From contig JAWVZB010000049.1 in the NCBI GenBank assembly GCA_033722375.1, positions 1 to 24,263 on the forward strand: a stretch of 24,263 nt of DNA, read 5' to 3'. Under the pieces are notes generated by a model, which had not been told where the DNA came from, searched no databases, and was given only the letters and a program-made list of their open reading frames with translations. Positions 6,503 to 13,833 of the stretch are shown in pieces (positions within the stretch are counted from its first letter, which is position 1; every line of letters begins with the position of its first letter). The translations under genes were made by a program, and so were the position numbers. This DNA comes from JAWVZB01 sp033722375 (GTDB taxonomy: Bacteria; Actinomycetota; Nitriliruptoria; Nitriliruptorales; Nitriliruptoraceae).

Positions 6503-6531
6503 TTGACGCTGTTTAAGTTAGCACTTAACTT
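6503..6531 (+). promoter_or_regulatory. Promoter of the divergent SRPBCC gene
   Basis: TTGACG (6503-6508), exactly 17 bp, then TAACTT (6526-6531). The first operator (6513-6528) fills the spacer, so a bound repressor would block RNA polymerase. Confidence 0.65.
6513..6528. promoter_or_regulatory. ArsR operator copy 1
   Basis: TTAAGTTAGCACTTAA: arms TTAAG/CTTAA separated by 6 bp. It is embedded in a second, overlapping dyad, TAAGTTA/TAACTTA (6514-6532). The AT-rich palindrome stands out in a GC-rich sequence. Confidence 0.65.
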
Positions 6532-6547
6532 ACTGGCTGCCCGACGC

Positions 6548-6563
6548 TTAAGTTGTTGCTTAA
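6548..6563. promoter_or_regulatory. ArsR operator copy 2
   Basis: TTAAGTTGTTGCTTAA: the same TTAAG-N6-CTTAA arms and the same TTAAGTT half as copy 1, with centres 35 bp apart. It lies around the expected early transcribed region of the SRPBCC gene and upstream of the ArsR gene. Confidence 0.62.
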
Positions 6564-6580
6564 TCAGACTGGAGATCATC

Positions 6581-7015
6581 ATGGCACGCGACCTCGCCGT
6601 CACCGTCGACATCGCGGCGGACGCCGACACCGTCTTCGAGGCACTCGCCACCACCGACGGGCTGGCCTCGTTCTGGACGCCGAACGTGTCCGGGACGTCC
6701 GAGGAGGGGGAGACCCTCGAGTTCGGGTTCGAGCCCGCCCCGGTGGACCTCCAGATGCACGTCGACGAGCTGTCCGCCGGCAAGCTCGTCGCGTGGTCGT
6801 GCCCTGGACCGTGGCCGGGCTGGGAGGGGACCCAGGTCCGGTGGGAGCTCGCCGACAGCCCCGAGGCGGACACCCGGGTCGTGCTCACCCACTCCGGCTG
6901 GTCCGACGACACGCCGGACGCCGAGCTCGGCACCGTCACCTACACCTGGGCGCTGGTGGCGGGCGCGCTCAAGCGGTACGCCGAGTCCGGTGACCCCGAC
7001 CCCGCGCTGCGCTGA
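6581..7015 (+). CDS. SRPBCC protein, AHSA1-like, divergent from ArsR
   Basis: A 144-aa protein; ATG 6581 has GGAG 7 nt upstream, while the open frame further left overlaps the operators and is not coding. The fold is clear: ARDLAVTVDIAADADTVFEALATTDGLASFW at the N-terminus, LQMHVDELSAGKLVAWSCPG in the sheet, TRVVLTHSGWSDD, and a final helix. The sequence differs from the SRPBCC partner on the other side of ArsR, so it is not a recent duplicate. It is probably co-repressed with the ArsR operon. The ligand is unknown. Confidence 0.88.
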   Translation: MARDLAVTVDIAADADTVFEALATTDGLASFWTPNVSGTSEEGETLEFGFEPAPVDLQMHVDELSAGKLVAWSCPGPWPGWEGTQVRWELADSPEADTRVVLTHSGWSDDTPDAELGTVTYTWALVAGALKRYAESGDPDPALR

Positions 7016-7023
7016 GTCAGACC

Positions 7024-7752
7024 TCAGCAGATGCCCGTCTCCGGATCGCAGACGAGGCCGTCGGCGTGCTCGGCGTAGCGGTCTTCGAGGTGGGCGGTCA
7101 GCGCCGGCTCGAGATCCTCGTAGGGGACGAACCCCCGGGTCACGATCCCGAACCGCTCGCCGTCGCGCAGCAGCAGGGTCGGGAACCCCATGACGCCGTA
7201 CGAGCGCGCCTCTTCGAAGTCCTCCCAGGTCCGATCCTTCATGGCCGGGTCGTGGTAGCGCTCGCGGAACCGGTCGGGGTCGACGTCGACGTCGGCATCG
7301 TCGAGCAGATCGGGGAACACGTCGGGGTCGGTGATGTCGACGCCCTCGACGTAGAAGGCCCGGTGCAGCCGCCGCATCCACGCCAGCACGCCGTCGGGAT
7401 CGAGCTCGCGGAGGGTCACCACCGCCCGACACGACGGCTCGGTGTCGTAGCGCCACCCGCCCCGGTCGAGCGACGCCTCCGTGAACGCCTGGCCGCTGGC
7501 GGCCTCGACCTGCTCCCAGTGGTGGCGGAGCGTGTCGCGCATGGCGTCATCGATCTCGCCGGCGCCGGAGCCCACCCGCAAGCCACCGACGACGGTCCGC
7601 ATCGGGATCGCGTAGCGGCGGTCGAGCTGCTCGAGAACAGGGGCGAACCCCCAGCACCAGCTACACATCGGGTCGCCGACGTAGACGAACTCGAGGTCGG
7701 GGCGGGTGCGCCCCGCGTCGAGTCCTAGGTCGACCACGTCCGGTTGGGTCAC
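7024..7752 (-). CDS. DsbA/FrnE-like thioredoxin-fold oxidoreductase
   Basis: A 242-aa protein. GTG 7752 is chosen because GAGGA lies 7 nt upstream; the frame further up has no protein character. The active site is C30-S-W-C33 in VYVGDPMCSWCWGFAP, and the cis-proline loop is GVMGFPTLLL near the C-terminus, with a helical insert between them, as in the COG3531 group of predicted disulfide isomerases. There is no signal peptide, so it acts in the cytoplasm. Two further cysteines close the protein (CDPETGIC). The substrate is unknown; oxidative-stress or small-molecule thiol chemistry is plausible. Confidence 0.87.
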   Translation of the reverse strand: MTQPDVVDLGLDAGRTRPDLEFVYVGDPMCSWCWGFAPVLEQLDRRYAIPMRTVVGGLRVGSGAGEIDDAMRDTLRHHWEQVEAASGQAFTEASLDRGGWRYDTEPSCRAVVTLRELDPDGVLAWMRRLHRAFYVEGVDITDPDVFPDLLDDADVDVDPDRFRERYHDPAMKDRTWEDFEEARSYGVMGFPTLLLRDGERFGIVTRGFVPYEDLEPALTAHLEDRYAEHADGLVCDPETGIC

Positions 7753-8110
7753 GGTTCGTCCTCTGGGGTCGTGAGGTTGGGGTCCAGTGAAACGCCTACG
7801 GTGGCACGTTGTTCCCCACCGCACCCCTTAGATCGGGTGTGGATCGCGGCGCTTGCCACGTCTCCATGCACCCGACCTGCGGCGCTCGACCCCGTCAGGG
7901 TTGCTAGAGCTCGGTCTCGCGGACAGCGGTGTCCCGGAAGTGCCATCCAGCGAGCCACTGCCGTCGGGGAAGGACGCGCAGCCCGCGAGGAGCACACCCC
8001 ACCAGCCCGGCCCAGACCAGGGCGGGGCGCCGACTCACCATCGGGAGCGAACCCCCCGGGGGTCGGTGGATTCCACCGGGCAGCTCCCCTCCGGTCAACG
8101 AAGCCCGGCG
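7753..8110. other. 358-bp stretch without a convincing gene
   Basis: Short open frames exist on both strands, but none combines a ribosome site, a sensible start and protein-like composition; the best, 7904-8098 minus, is rich in Arg, Pro and Gly like random GC-rich DNA. The right end holds two stacked palindromes (8051-8078). Confidence 0.5.
8051..8078 (-). terminator. Stacked palindromes downstream of the 74-aa gene
   Basis: ACCCCCCGGGGGT (8051-8063) is followed directly by CGGTGGATTCCACCG (8064-8078), each a near-gapless dyad. They lie 33 bp beyond the stop of the minus-strand acidic protein gene. They could end that transcript, although the tiny loops are poor for a hairpin, and a protein-binding site is the alternative. 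Confidence 0.3.
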
Positions 8111-8335
8111 TCAGTTCTCGTCGCCCCAGTCGTCGTCATCATCCCATTCGTCCTGCCACTGCTCCTGCTCGTCCCAGTCGAGGGGCCCTTGGTTGAGCTT
8201 GTCGGCGTGCTGCTGGGCCGCCTCGCGCTCGTCGAACTCGGCGACCGGCCGATCATTGTCGTCGCTGTCCACGACGACGTACTCGGTCGCTGCGCGCCCC
8301 GTCTTGGATCGCTCGGTCACCCTGAATCGCGCCAC
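8111..8335 (-). CDS. Small acidic protein of unknown function (74 aa)
   Basis: GTG 8335 has GAGGAG 5 nt upstream. Residues 1-50 look like a compact alpha+beta unit (MARFRVTERS, ATEYVVVDSDDNDRPVAEF, then helix DEREAAQQHADKLNQ). The last 22 residues are extremely acidic and Trp-rich, with a run of five Asp (WDDDDDWGDEN at the end). A basic-neutral fold with an acidic tail is seen in nucleic-acid mimics, chaperone-like and partner-masking proteins, but I recognise no family and assign no function. No signal peptide or membrane segment is visible. Confidence 0.7.
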   Translation of the reverse strand: MARFRVTERSKTGRAATEYVVVDSDDNDRPVAEFDEREAAQQHADKLNQGPLDWDEQEQWQDEWDDDDDWGDEN

Positions 8336-8398
8336 GTGGTCTCCTCGGAGAGGTCGTCACCATGATTGTTCCCACCCGACCCCGGCGGTCATACCCGT

Positions 8399-8459
8399 CA
8401 TGCCGGCCAGTGGCCAAGGGTGGCACGACGGGGCCACCGACTGCGTGCTGTCCGGCATG
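8399..8459 (+). other. Nested inverted repeats upstream of TetR gene
   Basis: CATGCCGG (8399-8406) pairs with CCGGCATG (8452-8459), and inside them TGGCC (8411-8415) pairs with GGCCA (8432-8436); GTGGC/GCCAC (8420-8437) is another small dyad. They lie about 85-145 bp before the TetR start, between it and the divergent acidic protein gene, and may hold an operator. The evidence is weak. Confidence 0.25.
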
Positions 8460-8543
8460 CTGGTTCCACAAGCGCCCAAGTAGGGCCGGACCGACACGCG
8501 GACGTCGCAGTCGAAGGCGCACTCGCAACGAACGGAGCGCTGC

Positions 8544-9176
8544 ATGACCTCCGCCGCGAACGAACCGATGACGCCGGACGAGGCACGCGACCTGTGGAAG
8601 GGGCCGATGCCCGAGGGTGAACGCCCCACCCCCGCTCATGCGCTGGTTGCAGCACGCGACACGTTCCTCGCCAACGAACGGGTCGAGCTGCGCGCCCTCG
8701 CGGACGAGCTCGGCATCGGCCGGTCGACCCTCTACCGCTGGTTCGGGGACCGCGACCACCTCATCGGCGAGATGTTGTGGGGCTTCTGCGAGGGGCTGTT
8801 CGACGAGGCCTTCGACTACTCCGCCGAGCGGGGCCTCTCCGGACCCGACCGGATCAGCCACGCCATCGACCACTTCGGGATCCGTGTCTGGGGCTTTCCG
8901 CCCCTGCAACACTTCCTCACCAACGAGCCCGAGGCGTCCCTGCGGATCCTGACCACGAAGGCTGCACAGGTCCAGGAACGCTGCATCGAACGGCTCGCCA
9001 AGCACATCGCCCAAGAGCAGGAGACCGGCGAGCTCCGGGACGACATCGCCCCGGACGCGCTCGCTTACGCGGTGCTGCGGATCGGCGAAGGGTTCCTCTA
9101 CGGGGGCCAGATCAGCGGCGTCTCGTACGACCGCGACGCCGCCAGCCGGGTCGTCCGCGCGGTGCTGGGCGCCTGA
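8544..9176 (+). CDS. TetR-family regulator, QsdR-like
   Basis: A 210-aa protein; ATG 8544 has GGAG 7 nt upstream. The N-terminal DNA-binding domain is at about residues 33-80, with helix-turn-helix VELRALADELGIGRSTLYRWFGDRDHLIGEML. The LYRWFGDRDHLIGEMLW form resembles the QsdR group, whose namesake controls a quorum-quenching lactonase in Rhodococcus; that similarity is from memory. The C-terminal ligand domain is all-helical with an aromatic and hydrophobic content (GIRVWGFPPLQHFL). It is divergent from the acidic protein gene and is followed closely by an LmeA-like gene with its own -10-like box. Inducer and targets are unknown. Confidence 0.9.
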   Translation: MTSAANEPMTPDEARDLWKGPMPEGERPTPAHALVAARDTFLANERVELRALADELGIGRSTLYRWFGDRDHLIGEMLWGFCEGLFDEAFDYSAERGLSGPDRISHAIDHFGIRVWGFPPLQHFLTNEPEASLRILTTKAAQVQERCIERLAKHIAQEQETGELRDDIAPDALAYAVLRIGEGFLYGGQISGVSYDRDAASRVVRAVLGA

Positions 9177-9185
9177 CGGACCGAC

Positions 9186-9191
9186 TAGCGT
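9186..9191 (+). promoter_or_regulatory. Candidate -10 of LmeA-like gene
   Basis: TAGCGT, 10 bp after the TetR stop and 36 bp before the next ATG. It is the same hexamer found before the SRPBCC and M3 peptidase genes. No -35 is evident. Confidence 0.35.
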
Positions 9192-9227
9192 CAGCCGGGG
9201 GCAGTTGCCCCATCCCGGAGGGAACCG

Positions 9228-9848
9228 ATGTCGCCGGTGGCGTTGCTGGTCGCGCTCGGGATCGCGCTCGTCGGCGCCGAGCTGGCACTGCGGTTCGCCG
9301 CCGCACGCATCGCCGACCAGTACCTGTCGCGGGTGATCGGGGCGGACGTCCGCATCTCGCTGCGGGGGCCCTTCGCGGGCCTGCGGATCCTGACGGGACG
9401 GGCCGAGGAGGTCGACGGGGTCGCGAGCGACGTCCCGATCCTCGAGGGGGATGCGCTGATCGGCCATCTCGAAGTCCGGCTGCTGGACGTCGAGCTGTCC
9501 CTCGGCGAACGACGCCTCCGGGCCGTCCACGGCGAGTTCACGGCCCGGATCCCCGAGCGTGAGCTCGACGCGCTCGCCGGCGTGCCGTCGGCGGTCGGGT
9601 CGATCACCATCGAGGACGGGGCGCTCAAGCTCGTGACCCCCGCAGGGGTCGGGGTCACCGCAGACGTCGAAGCGGAGGACGGCGACCTGGTGGTGAAGCC
9701 AACCAACCCGATCGCGGAGCTGGCTCGGTTCCGGCTGCGCTTCTCGGTCGGCGAGCTCCCGGCCGGCGCCACGATCCACTCGGTCGGCGTCGAAGGCGGC
9801 GAGGTGGTGGTGCGGGGCGACCTCGACGGCTCGCGCCTCACCGACTGA
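9228..9848 (+). CDS. DUF2993/LmeA-like membrane-anchored lipid-binding protein
   Basis: A 206-aa protein; ATG 9228 follows GGAGGG. Residues 3-22 form an uncleaved-looking hydrophobic segment (VALLVALGIALVGAELAL), so the rest is outside the membrane. The layout is then an amphipathic helix (ADQYLSRVIG), strands with DVRISLRGPFAGLRILTGRAEEVDG, and later ARIPERELDALAG and ITIEDGALKLVTPAGVGVTADVE, which match the tubular lipid-binding DUF2993 family. Mycobacterial LmeA binds phospholipid and is needed for lipomannan elongation. A cell-envelope lipid role is inferred; the family call rests on pattern, as identity in this family is low. Confidence 0.72.
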   Translation: MSPVALLVALGIALVGAELALRFAAARIADQYLSRVIGADVRISLRGPFAGLRILTGRAEEVDGVASDVPILEGDALIGHLEVRLLDVELSLGERRLRAVHGEFTARIPERELDALAGVPSAVGSITIEDGALKLVTPAGVGVTADVEAEDGDLVVKPTNPIAELARFRLRFSVGELPAGATIHSVGVEGGEVVVRGDLDGSRLTD

Positions 9849-9863
9849 GGACCCTCCCGGCGG

Positions 9864-11876
9864 TCAGGCGCTGTCGAGGATGCGGTGTGCCGTGCGGCGG
9901 GCGAGCGCCATGATCGTGAGCATCGGGTGCGTGCCGACGGCGGTGGGGAACCCGGACCCGTCGCCGATCCACACGCCCGGGGTCTCGTGGAGCTGGCCGT
10001 CGGGATCCGCGACGCTCGTGGCCGGGTCGCGGCCCATGCGCGCCGAGCCGGTCTGGTGGGCGCTGTAGAGCATCCGGTGGCGGTGCCCGAACGGCAGATC
10101 GAGGACCCGTCCGACGAACGCGTCGAGATCCTCGCCCCGCCTCCAGAGCGGACGGGACGGATGCCCGTCGAGGATGGCCGTGGCGCCCGCCGCGGCGTGG
10201 ATCCGGATCATGGCCTCGACCCCGTCGCGGAGGTGGCGGAGGTCGAGCTCGTCGGTCAGCGGGTAGGTCACCAGGGGGTCGCCGTGCTCGTCGATCTCCA
10301 CCCGCCCATGGCCGCGATCGCGGGTCAGCGAGATGAACACCGCCGCGTGCCCGTACCGCCCCGCCAGCAGCTTGTGGTCGCGACCGCCCCGCCACGGGAA
10401 GCCGCCCGCGACGAGTCCGGGGTCCGCGACGGGGACCTCGAGCAGGTAGCCGAACCCGTCACCGGTGTCGGTGAACTCGGGCACCAGCACCGTCTGGGGC
10501 GGCCCCCACCACTTGGCCTGGGCGTCGGGGTAGAAGCCGATGGACACGGGCACGGGGTGCAGCCGCAGGTAGTCGCCGACCGCCGGACCGCCGATCCCGG
10601 ACCGCAGCAGCAGCGGCGGTGTCTCGAGCGCCCCGCACGCCACCACGACGTGCCGGGCCCCGACCATCACCGGGAACTCCGCGGGTTCGCCACCAGCCCC
10701 GGCGGGGCGAGGTCGCGTCATCCGTGCCTCGACCCCTGCGGCACGGCCGTCCCGGACGAGGATCCGTACGGCCCGGGTGCCAGTCACGATGCGCGCCCCC
10801 GCAGCAGCCGCGTCCTCGAGGTAGGTCTTGAGGGTCCCCTGCTTGGAGCCGGTGCGGTCGCCCCGCCCCATGAAGCCCGCCGTCTCGGGGCTGTAGGTGG
10901 CGGCGTCGAGGTTGCGGACGGTCTGGGTGGTCTCCCACCCGAGCTTCTCGGCGCCCTCCCGCAGCCGCAGGTTGGGGTCGTTCTCGTCGCTGAAGCCGGC
11001 CGCGATGCCGATCCGGGTCGCGACCGCCTCGAGGTGGTCGTCGAACTCGGGGCCGTCGAGCCCGGCGAGCCCGTGGTCGGCGGCCCACTCGGCCCGGACG
11101 TGATCCGGCGGCTCGACGCAGTTGGTCCAGTTGACGGTCGAGCCACCCCCGAGCGTCTGCCCGGCCACCACCTGGACGTTGCCGTCGTCGATGGGCGTGT
11201 AGCCGCCGTTCCAGTAGAGGGTCCGGTAGGCCTCGACCTCGTGGCGGGGGAAGTCGCCGTCCTCGTGGTGCCCGCCGGCCTCCAGCACCACCACGTCGAG
11301 CCCGGCCTGCGCCAGGGTGCCGGCGATGACCCCGCCGCCGGAGCCCGACCCGACCACGACCACGTCGCAGTCGAGCGCCACGGGATCGCCGGGGGCGAGC
11401 GAGGCAGCGGGGCGCCAGGTCTCGAGCCGGTGCGGCCGTTCGGCGGCATCGGGCAGGGGTGGGGGACCCGGGTAGCCGAGCTGGTCCCAGTTCGGGTTCT
11501 CGCCGCCATCGGGGGCCTGCGCCCCGTAGAACAGCATCATCGCCCCACCCCGGAACGTGTCGAGGCCCAGGGCGATGTCGTCGTTGCTGCGGTGCAGGGT
11601 CCGGAGGAGCCCTTCCCGGGCGGCTTGCGGGAGGAGGTTGAAGCCGGCGACCCGCAGCAGGTCGAGCAGCTTCAAGAGGCCCTCCCGGTCCTCCTCGCTG
11701 GCGTCGTCGTCCAGCCAGTCGGCGAGGCGGGGCGCCACGTCAAGGTCAGCGGCGGTGCGCGACCAGAACCCGGTCGGGTCGTGCGCCTCGACGGCCGGTG
11801 GCTCGACCGCCGGCAGGTAGGTGTCGCAGAGCTCGGCGAGGGTGCGGCGACGGGCGTCGGTCCACTGCTCGGCCAC
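9864..11876 (-). CDS. GMC-family FAD oxidoreductase, long-chain alcohol oxidase-like
   Basis: A 670-aa protein. GTG 11876 has GGAGG 8 nt upstream; a GTG at 11909 has none. The first 120 residues are a helical extension (WTDARRRTLAELCDTYLPAV ... MMLFYGAQAPDG) as in long-chain alcohol oxidases and proteins with a gluconate-2-dehydrogenase-3-like part. The FAD-binding motif VVVGSGSGGGVIAG is at about 173-186 and LGGGSTVNW marks GMC signature 1. The C-terminus carries YSAHQTGSARMG and then GDGSGFPTAVGTHPMLTIMAL; the His of SAHQ and the His of GTHP are the expected catalytic pair, where many relatives have Asn at the second site. The substrate is probably a lipophilic alcohol. The gene lies 84 bp behind the CocE-like gene on the same strand. 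No signal peptide is visible. Confidence 0.9.
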   Translation of the reverse strand: MAEQWTDARRRTLAELCDTYLPAVEPPAVEAHDPTGFWSRTAADLDVAPRLADWLDDDASEEDREGLLKLLDLLRVAGFNLLPQAAREGLLRTLHRSNDDIALGLDTFRGGAMMLFYGAQAPDGGENPNWDQLGYPGPPPLPDAAERPHRLETWRPAASLAPGDPVALDCDVVVVGSGSGGGVIAGTLAQAGLDVVVLEAGGHHEDGDFPRHEVEAYRTLYWNGGYTPIDDGNVQVVAGQTLGGGSTVNWTNCVEPPDHVRAEWAADHGLAGLDGPEFDDHLEAVATRIGIAAGFSDENDPNLRLREGAEKLGWETTQTVRNLDAATYSPETAGFMGRGDRTGSKQGTLKTYLEDAAAAGARIVTGTRAVRILVRDGRAAGVEARMTRPRPAGAGGEPAEFPVMVGARHVVVACGALETPPLLLRSGIGGPAVGDYLRLHPVPVSIGFYPDAQAKWWGPPQTVLVPEFTDTGDGFGYLLEVPVADPGLVAGGFPWRGGRDHKLLAGRYGHAAVFISLTRDRGHGRVEIDEHGDPLVTYPLTDELDLRHLRDGVEAMIRIHAAAGATAILDGHPSRPLWRRGEDLDAFVGRVLDLPFGHRHRMLYSAHQTGSARMGRDPATSVADPDGQLHETPGVWIGDGSGFPTAVGTHPMLTIMALARRTAHRILDSA

Positions 11877-11960
11877 GGGGCGACCTCCGGTCGGGCGGCA
11901 CGCCTGCACCGTACTCGCGGGTCGGCCCGCGACTGCTCCCCTGGAGGCCGGACGCCGGCG

Positions 11961-13676
11961 TCAGGGGCGTCTGCGTAGCAGCATGGCCACAGCCAGCGCC
12001 GGAACCGCGAGCAGCACGAGGCCGCCACCGGTGTCGGGCATCTGCTCGCCCCCGGCATCGTCGGGCGCCGGGTCGGTCTGGTCCGGGGTCCCGGTGGACG
12101 CCGACAGGACCACCGGCACCTCGACGGTGGCGGTCACCGTGGCCTCTCCCGGCAGGCGGCTCGTGGTGTGCATGAGCGAGTTCGTGGCGACTTGGAGGTC
12201 GAGGTGGTGACCCTCGGCCACGGTGTAGGCGACGCCCGACAGCGGGAAGCTGAACTCCTGTGGGCTGCCGTCGGCCGAGAAGTCGACCCGCAGCGGGGTC
12301 TCCTGGAGGTTGACCACCTCGCCGGCCTCGCGGTCGACCAGCTTGAAGAACAGGTGCACGACCCCCTGTCCCTCGACCGTCACGGTGGCCTCGGGCACGC
12401 CGACCAGGTCGACCGCGCCGCCGTCAGCGACGAACACCTCGGTCGAGACCATCCGCGGATCACCCTCCTCGGACGGGGCGGCGGTCGTGCCGGGGATGCC
12501 CTCCGGTTCGCTCTCCTGGCTCGGCGAGCCCGGGTTCACGACCGACCCCTCGACGTCGGCGGACACCATGGTCGCATCGCTCGGGGGGAAGGCGTCCACG
12601 TCGGTCCAGCCGCGGAGGTTGGTGCGGTAGGTGACCGGCGCCCCGGTGTCGACGTCCTCACCGAGGAGGTGCTTCGCGAACCAGTCCAGGATCGCCTGAT
12701 CGAGGAACTCGCGGTCGGGGGTGGACGGCGTCTCGTAGCTCGACGGACACGACACGTGCCCGCCGCAGAACACCACGTACCGGGTCTCGAGCCCTTGGGC
12801 CTGGGCGTGCTCGTACAGCCAGGCGGCCTCGGTGAGGTCGAACAGCGTGTCCACGCTGCCCTGCAGGAACAGCGCCGGTGCCTGGAGCCCCCCGACGTCG
12901 TCCTGGTAGACGGCGATCGAGCTGCCCCCGAAGAAGTCCACGATGTCGTCTGGGAACTGGTTGGTGGTGTCGCCGAAGACCTGCGCCTCGTGGATCTCCT
13001 GGGCGTACGCACCCTCCTGGGGGTAGGTGGGCGACTCGGGGTTCATCCCGTCGGACTGGGCGGCGGCGAGCCCGGCCGCGTAGAGCAGCTGCCCCCATCC
13101 GAGGTTGATGACCTGGTTGTGGTAGAGCGAGTAGCGCAGGTCGTACCAGGTGATCTCGGGGACGACCGCGTCGACCCGCGGGTCGAGCGACGACAGGAGC
13201 GTCTGGATCCCGCCTCCGTACGAGCCGCCGGTCATCCCGACGATCGGGTCGTCGCCGTCGCGGGCGATCTCCGCCACGTTCGCGACCATCCAGTCGAGCA
13301 GCAGGGTCGCGTCCACGCCCTCGAGGTCGGGCTTGAGGATGTGCACCTCGCCACCGGACCAGCCGAACCCGCGCTCGTCCCAGGTGAACAGCGCGTAGCC
13401 GGCGTCGAGCAGCTTCTCGGAGGTCGAGGACAGGCCATCGAGGCTGTTCTCGCCCCGTCCACCCCAGCCGTGGCTGCGGAGGATCACCGGCACGGGGTCC
13501 GCGGCCGAGGCACCGGGGGGCAGGAAGAGGGTGGCGTAGATCGGCGCCCCGCCCTCGCCGTCGATCACGTGGTGGGTCACGGTCGGCTCGGCATCCTGCG
13601 CGGCCGCGGTCGAGGGGATCAGCAGCACCGTGGCGGCGAGCAGCACCGTGGCCGCGAGCGGGAGAGCGGGGCGCAT
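11961..13676 (-). CDS. Secreted CocE/PepX-like serine hydrolase with sortase-like C-terminus
   Basis: A 571-aa protein; ATG 13676 has AAGGAG 6 nt upstream and opens a signal peptide (hydrophobic 5-25, likely cleavage after AAA at 24-26). The alpha/beta-hydrolase domain holds GMTGGSYGGG with nucleophile S152, D276 in LQGSVDTLFD and H307 in CGGHVSC, with C304/C310 possibly a disulfide. From about 330 follows the jelly-roll X-Pro dipeptidyl-peptidase C-terminal domain. The end reads EQMPDTGGG (MPDTG 546-550), a hydrophobic stretch and RRRP, the three-part layout of cell-wall sorting signals with Met for the usual Leu. It probably hydrolyses an acyl or peptide substrate outside the cell. It sits between an orphan histidine kinase and the GMC oxidase on the same strand. 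Confidence 0.88.
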   Translation of the reverse strand: MRPALPLAATVLLAATVLLIPSTAAAQDAEPTVTHHVIDGEGGAPIYATLFLPPGASAADPVPVILRSHGWGGRGENSLDGLSSTSEKLLDAGYALFTWDERGFGWSGGEVHILKPDLEGVDATLLLDWMVANVAEIARDGDDPIVGMTGGSYGGGIQTLLSSLDPRVDAVVPEITWYDLRYSLYHNQVINLGWGQLLYAAGLAAAQSDGMNPESPTYPQEGAYAQEIHEAQVFGDTTNQFPDDIVDFFGGSSIAVYQDDVGGLQAPALFLQGSVDTLFDLTEAAWLYEHAQAQGLETRYVVFCGGHVSCPSSYETPSTPDREFLDQAILDWFAKHLLGEDVDTGAPVTYRTNLRGWTDVDAFPPSDATMVSADVEGSVVNPGSPSQESEPEGIPGTTAAPSEEGDPRMVSTEVFVADGGAVDLVGVPEATVTVEGQGVVHLFFKLVDREAGEVVNLQETPLRVDFSADGSPQEFSFPLSGVAYTVAEGHHLDLQVATNSLMHTTSRLPGEATVTATVEVPVVLSASTGTPDQTDPAPDDAGGEQMPDTGGGLVLLAVPALAVAMLLRRRP

Positions 13677-13833
13677 GGAGGGCTCCTTCAGTGGCCGGGA
13701 GGAGTGCGGCGGCGTGGAAGCGGCCGTCCGCTCCTTCCGTCGGCGGGCCCCGCCCGCACTCAAGGTCGCCCGTCGGGCAAGGCGCCCCAGCGGCAGCGCA
13801 GCCCGGAGTCCCCGACGCGCCGTCCAGCTCGTG

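Noticed and set aside
8253..9779. 508-codon minus-strand frame across the TetR and LmeA-like genes
   Set aside because: It runs through two well-supported genes and an intergenic region and shows no domain.
9885..11978. Very long open frame (697 codons) on the plus strand opposite the GMC oxidase
   Set aside because: It is the antisense shadow that high G/C third positions create. The minus frame has FAD and catalytic motifs; this one has none.
13741..13778. Palindromes GGCGGGCCCCGCC and GCCCGTCGGGC after the histidine kinase gene
   Set aside because: They have almost no loop and lie in a region where such GC dyads are expected by chance; not convincing as a terminator or operator.
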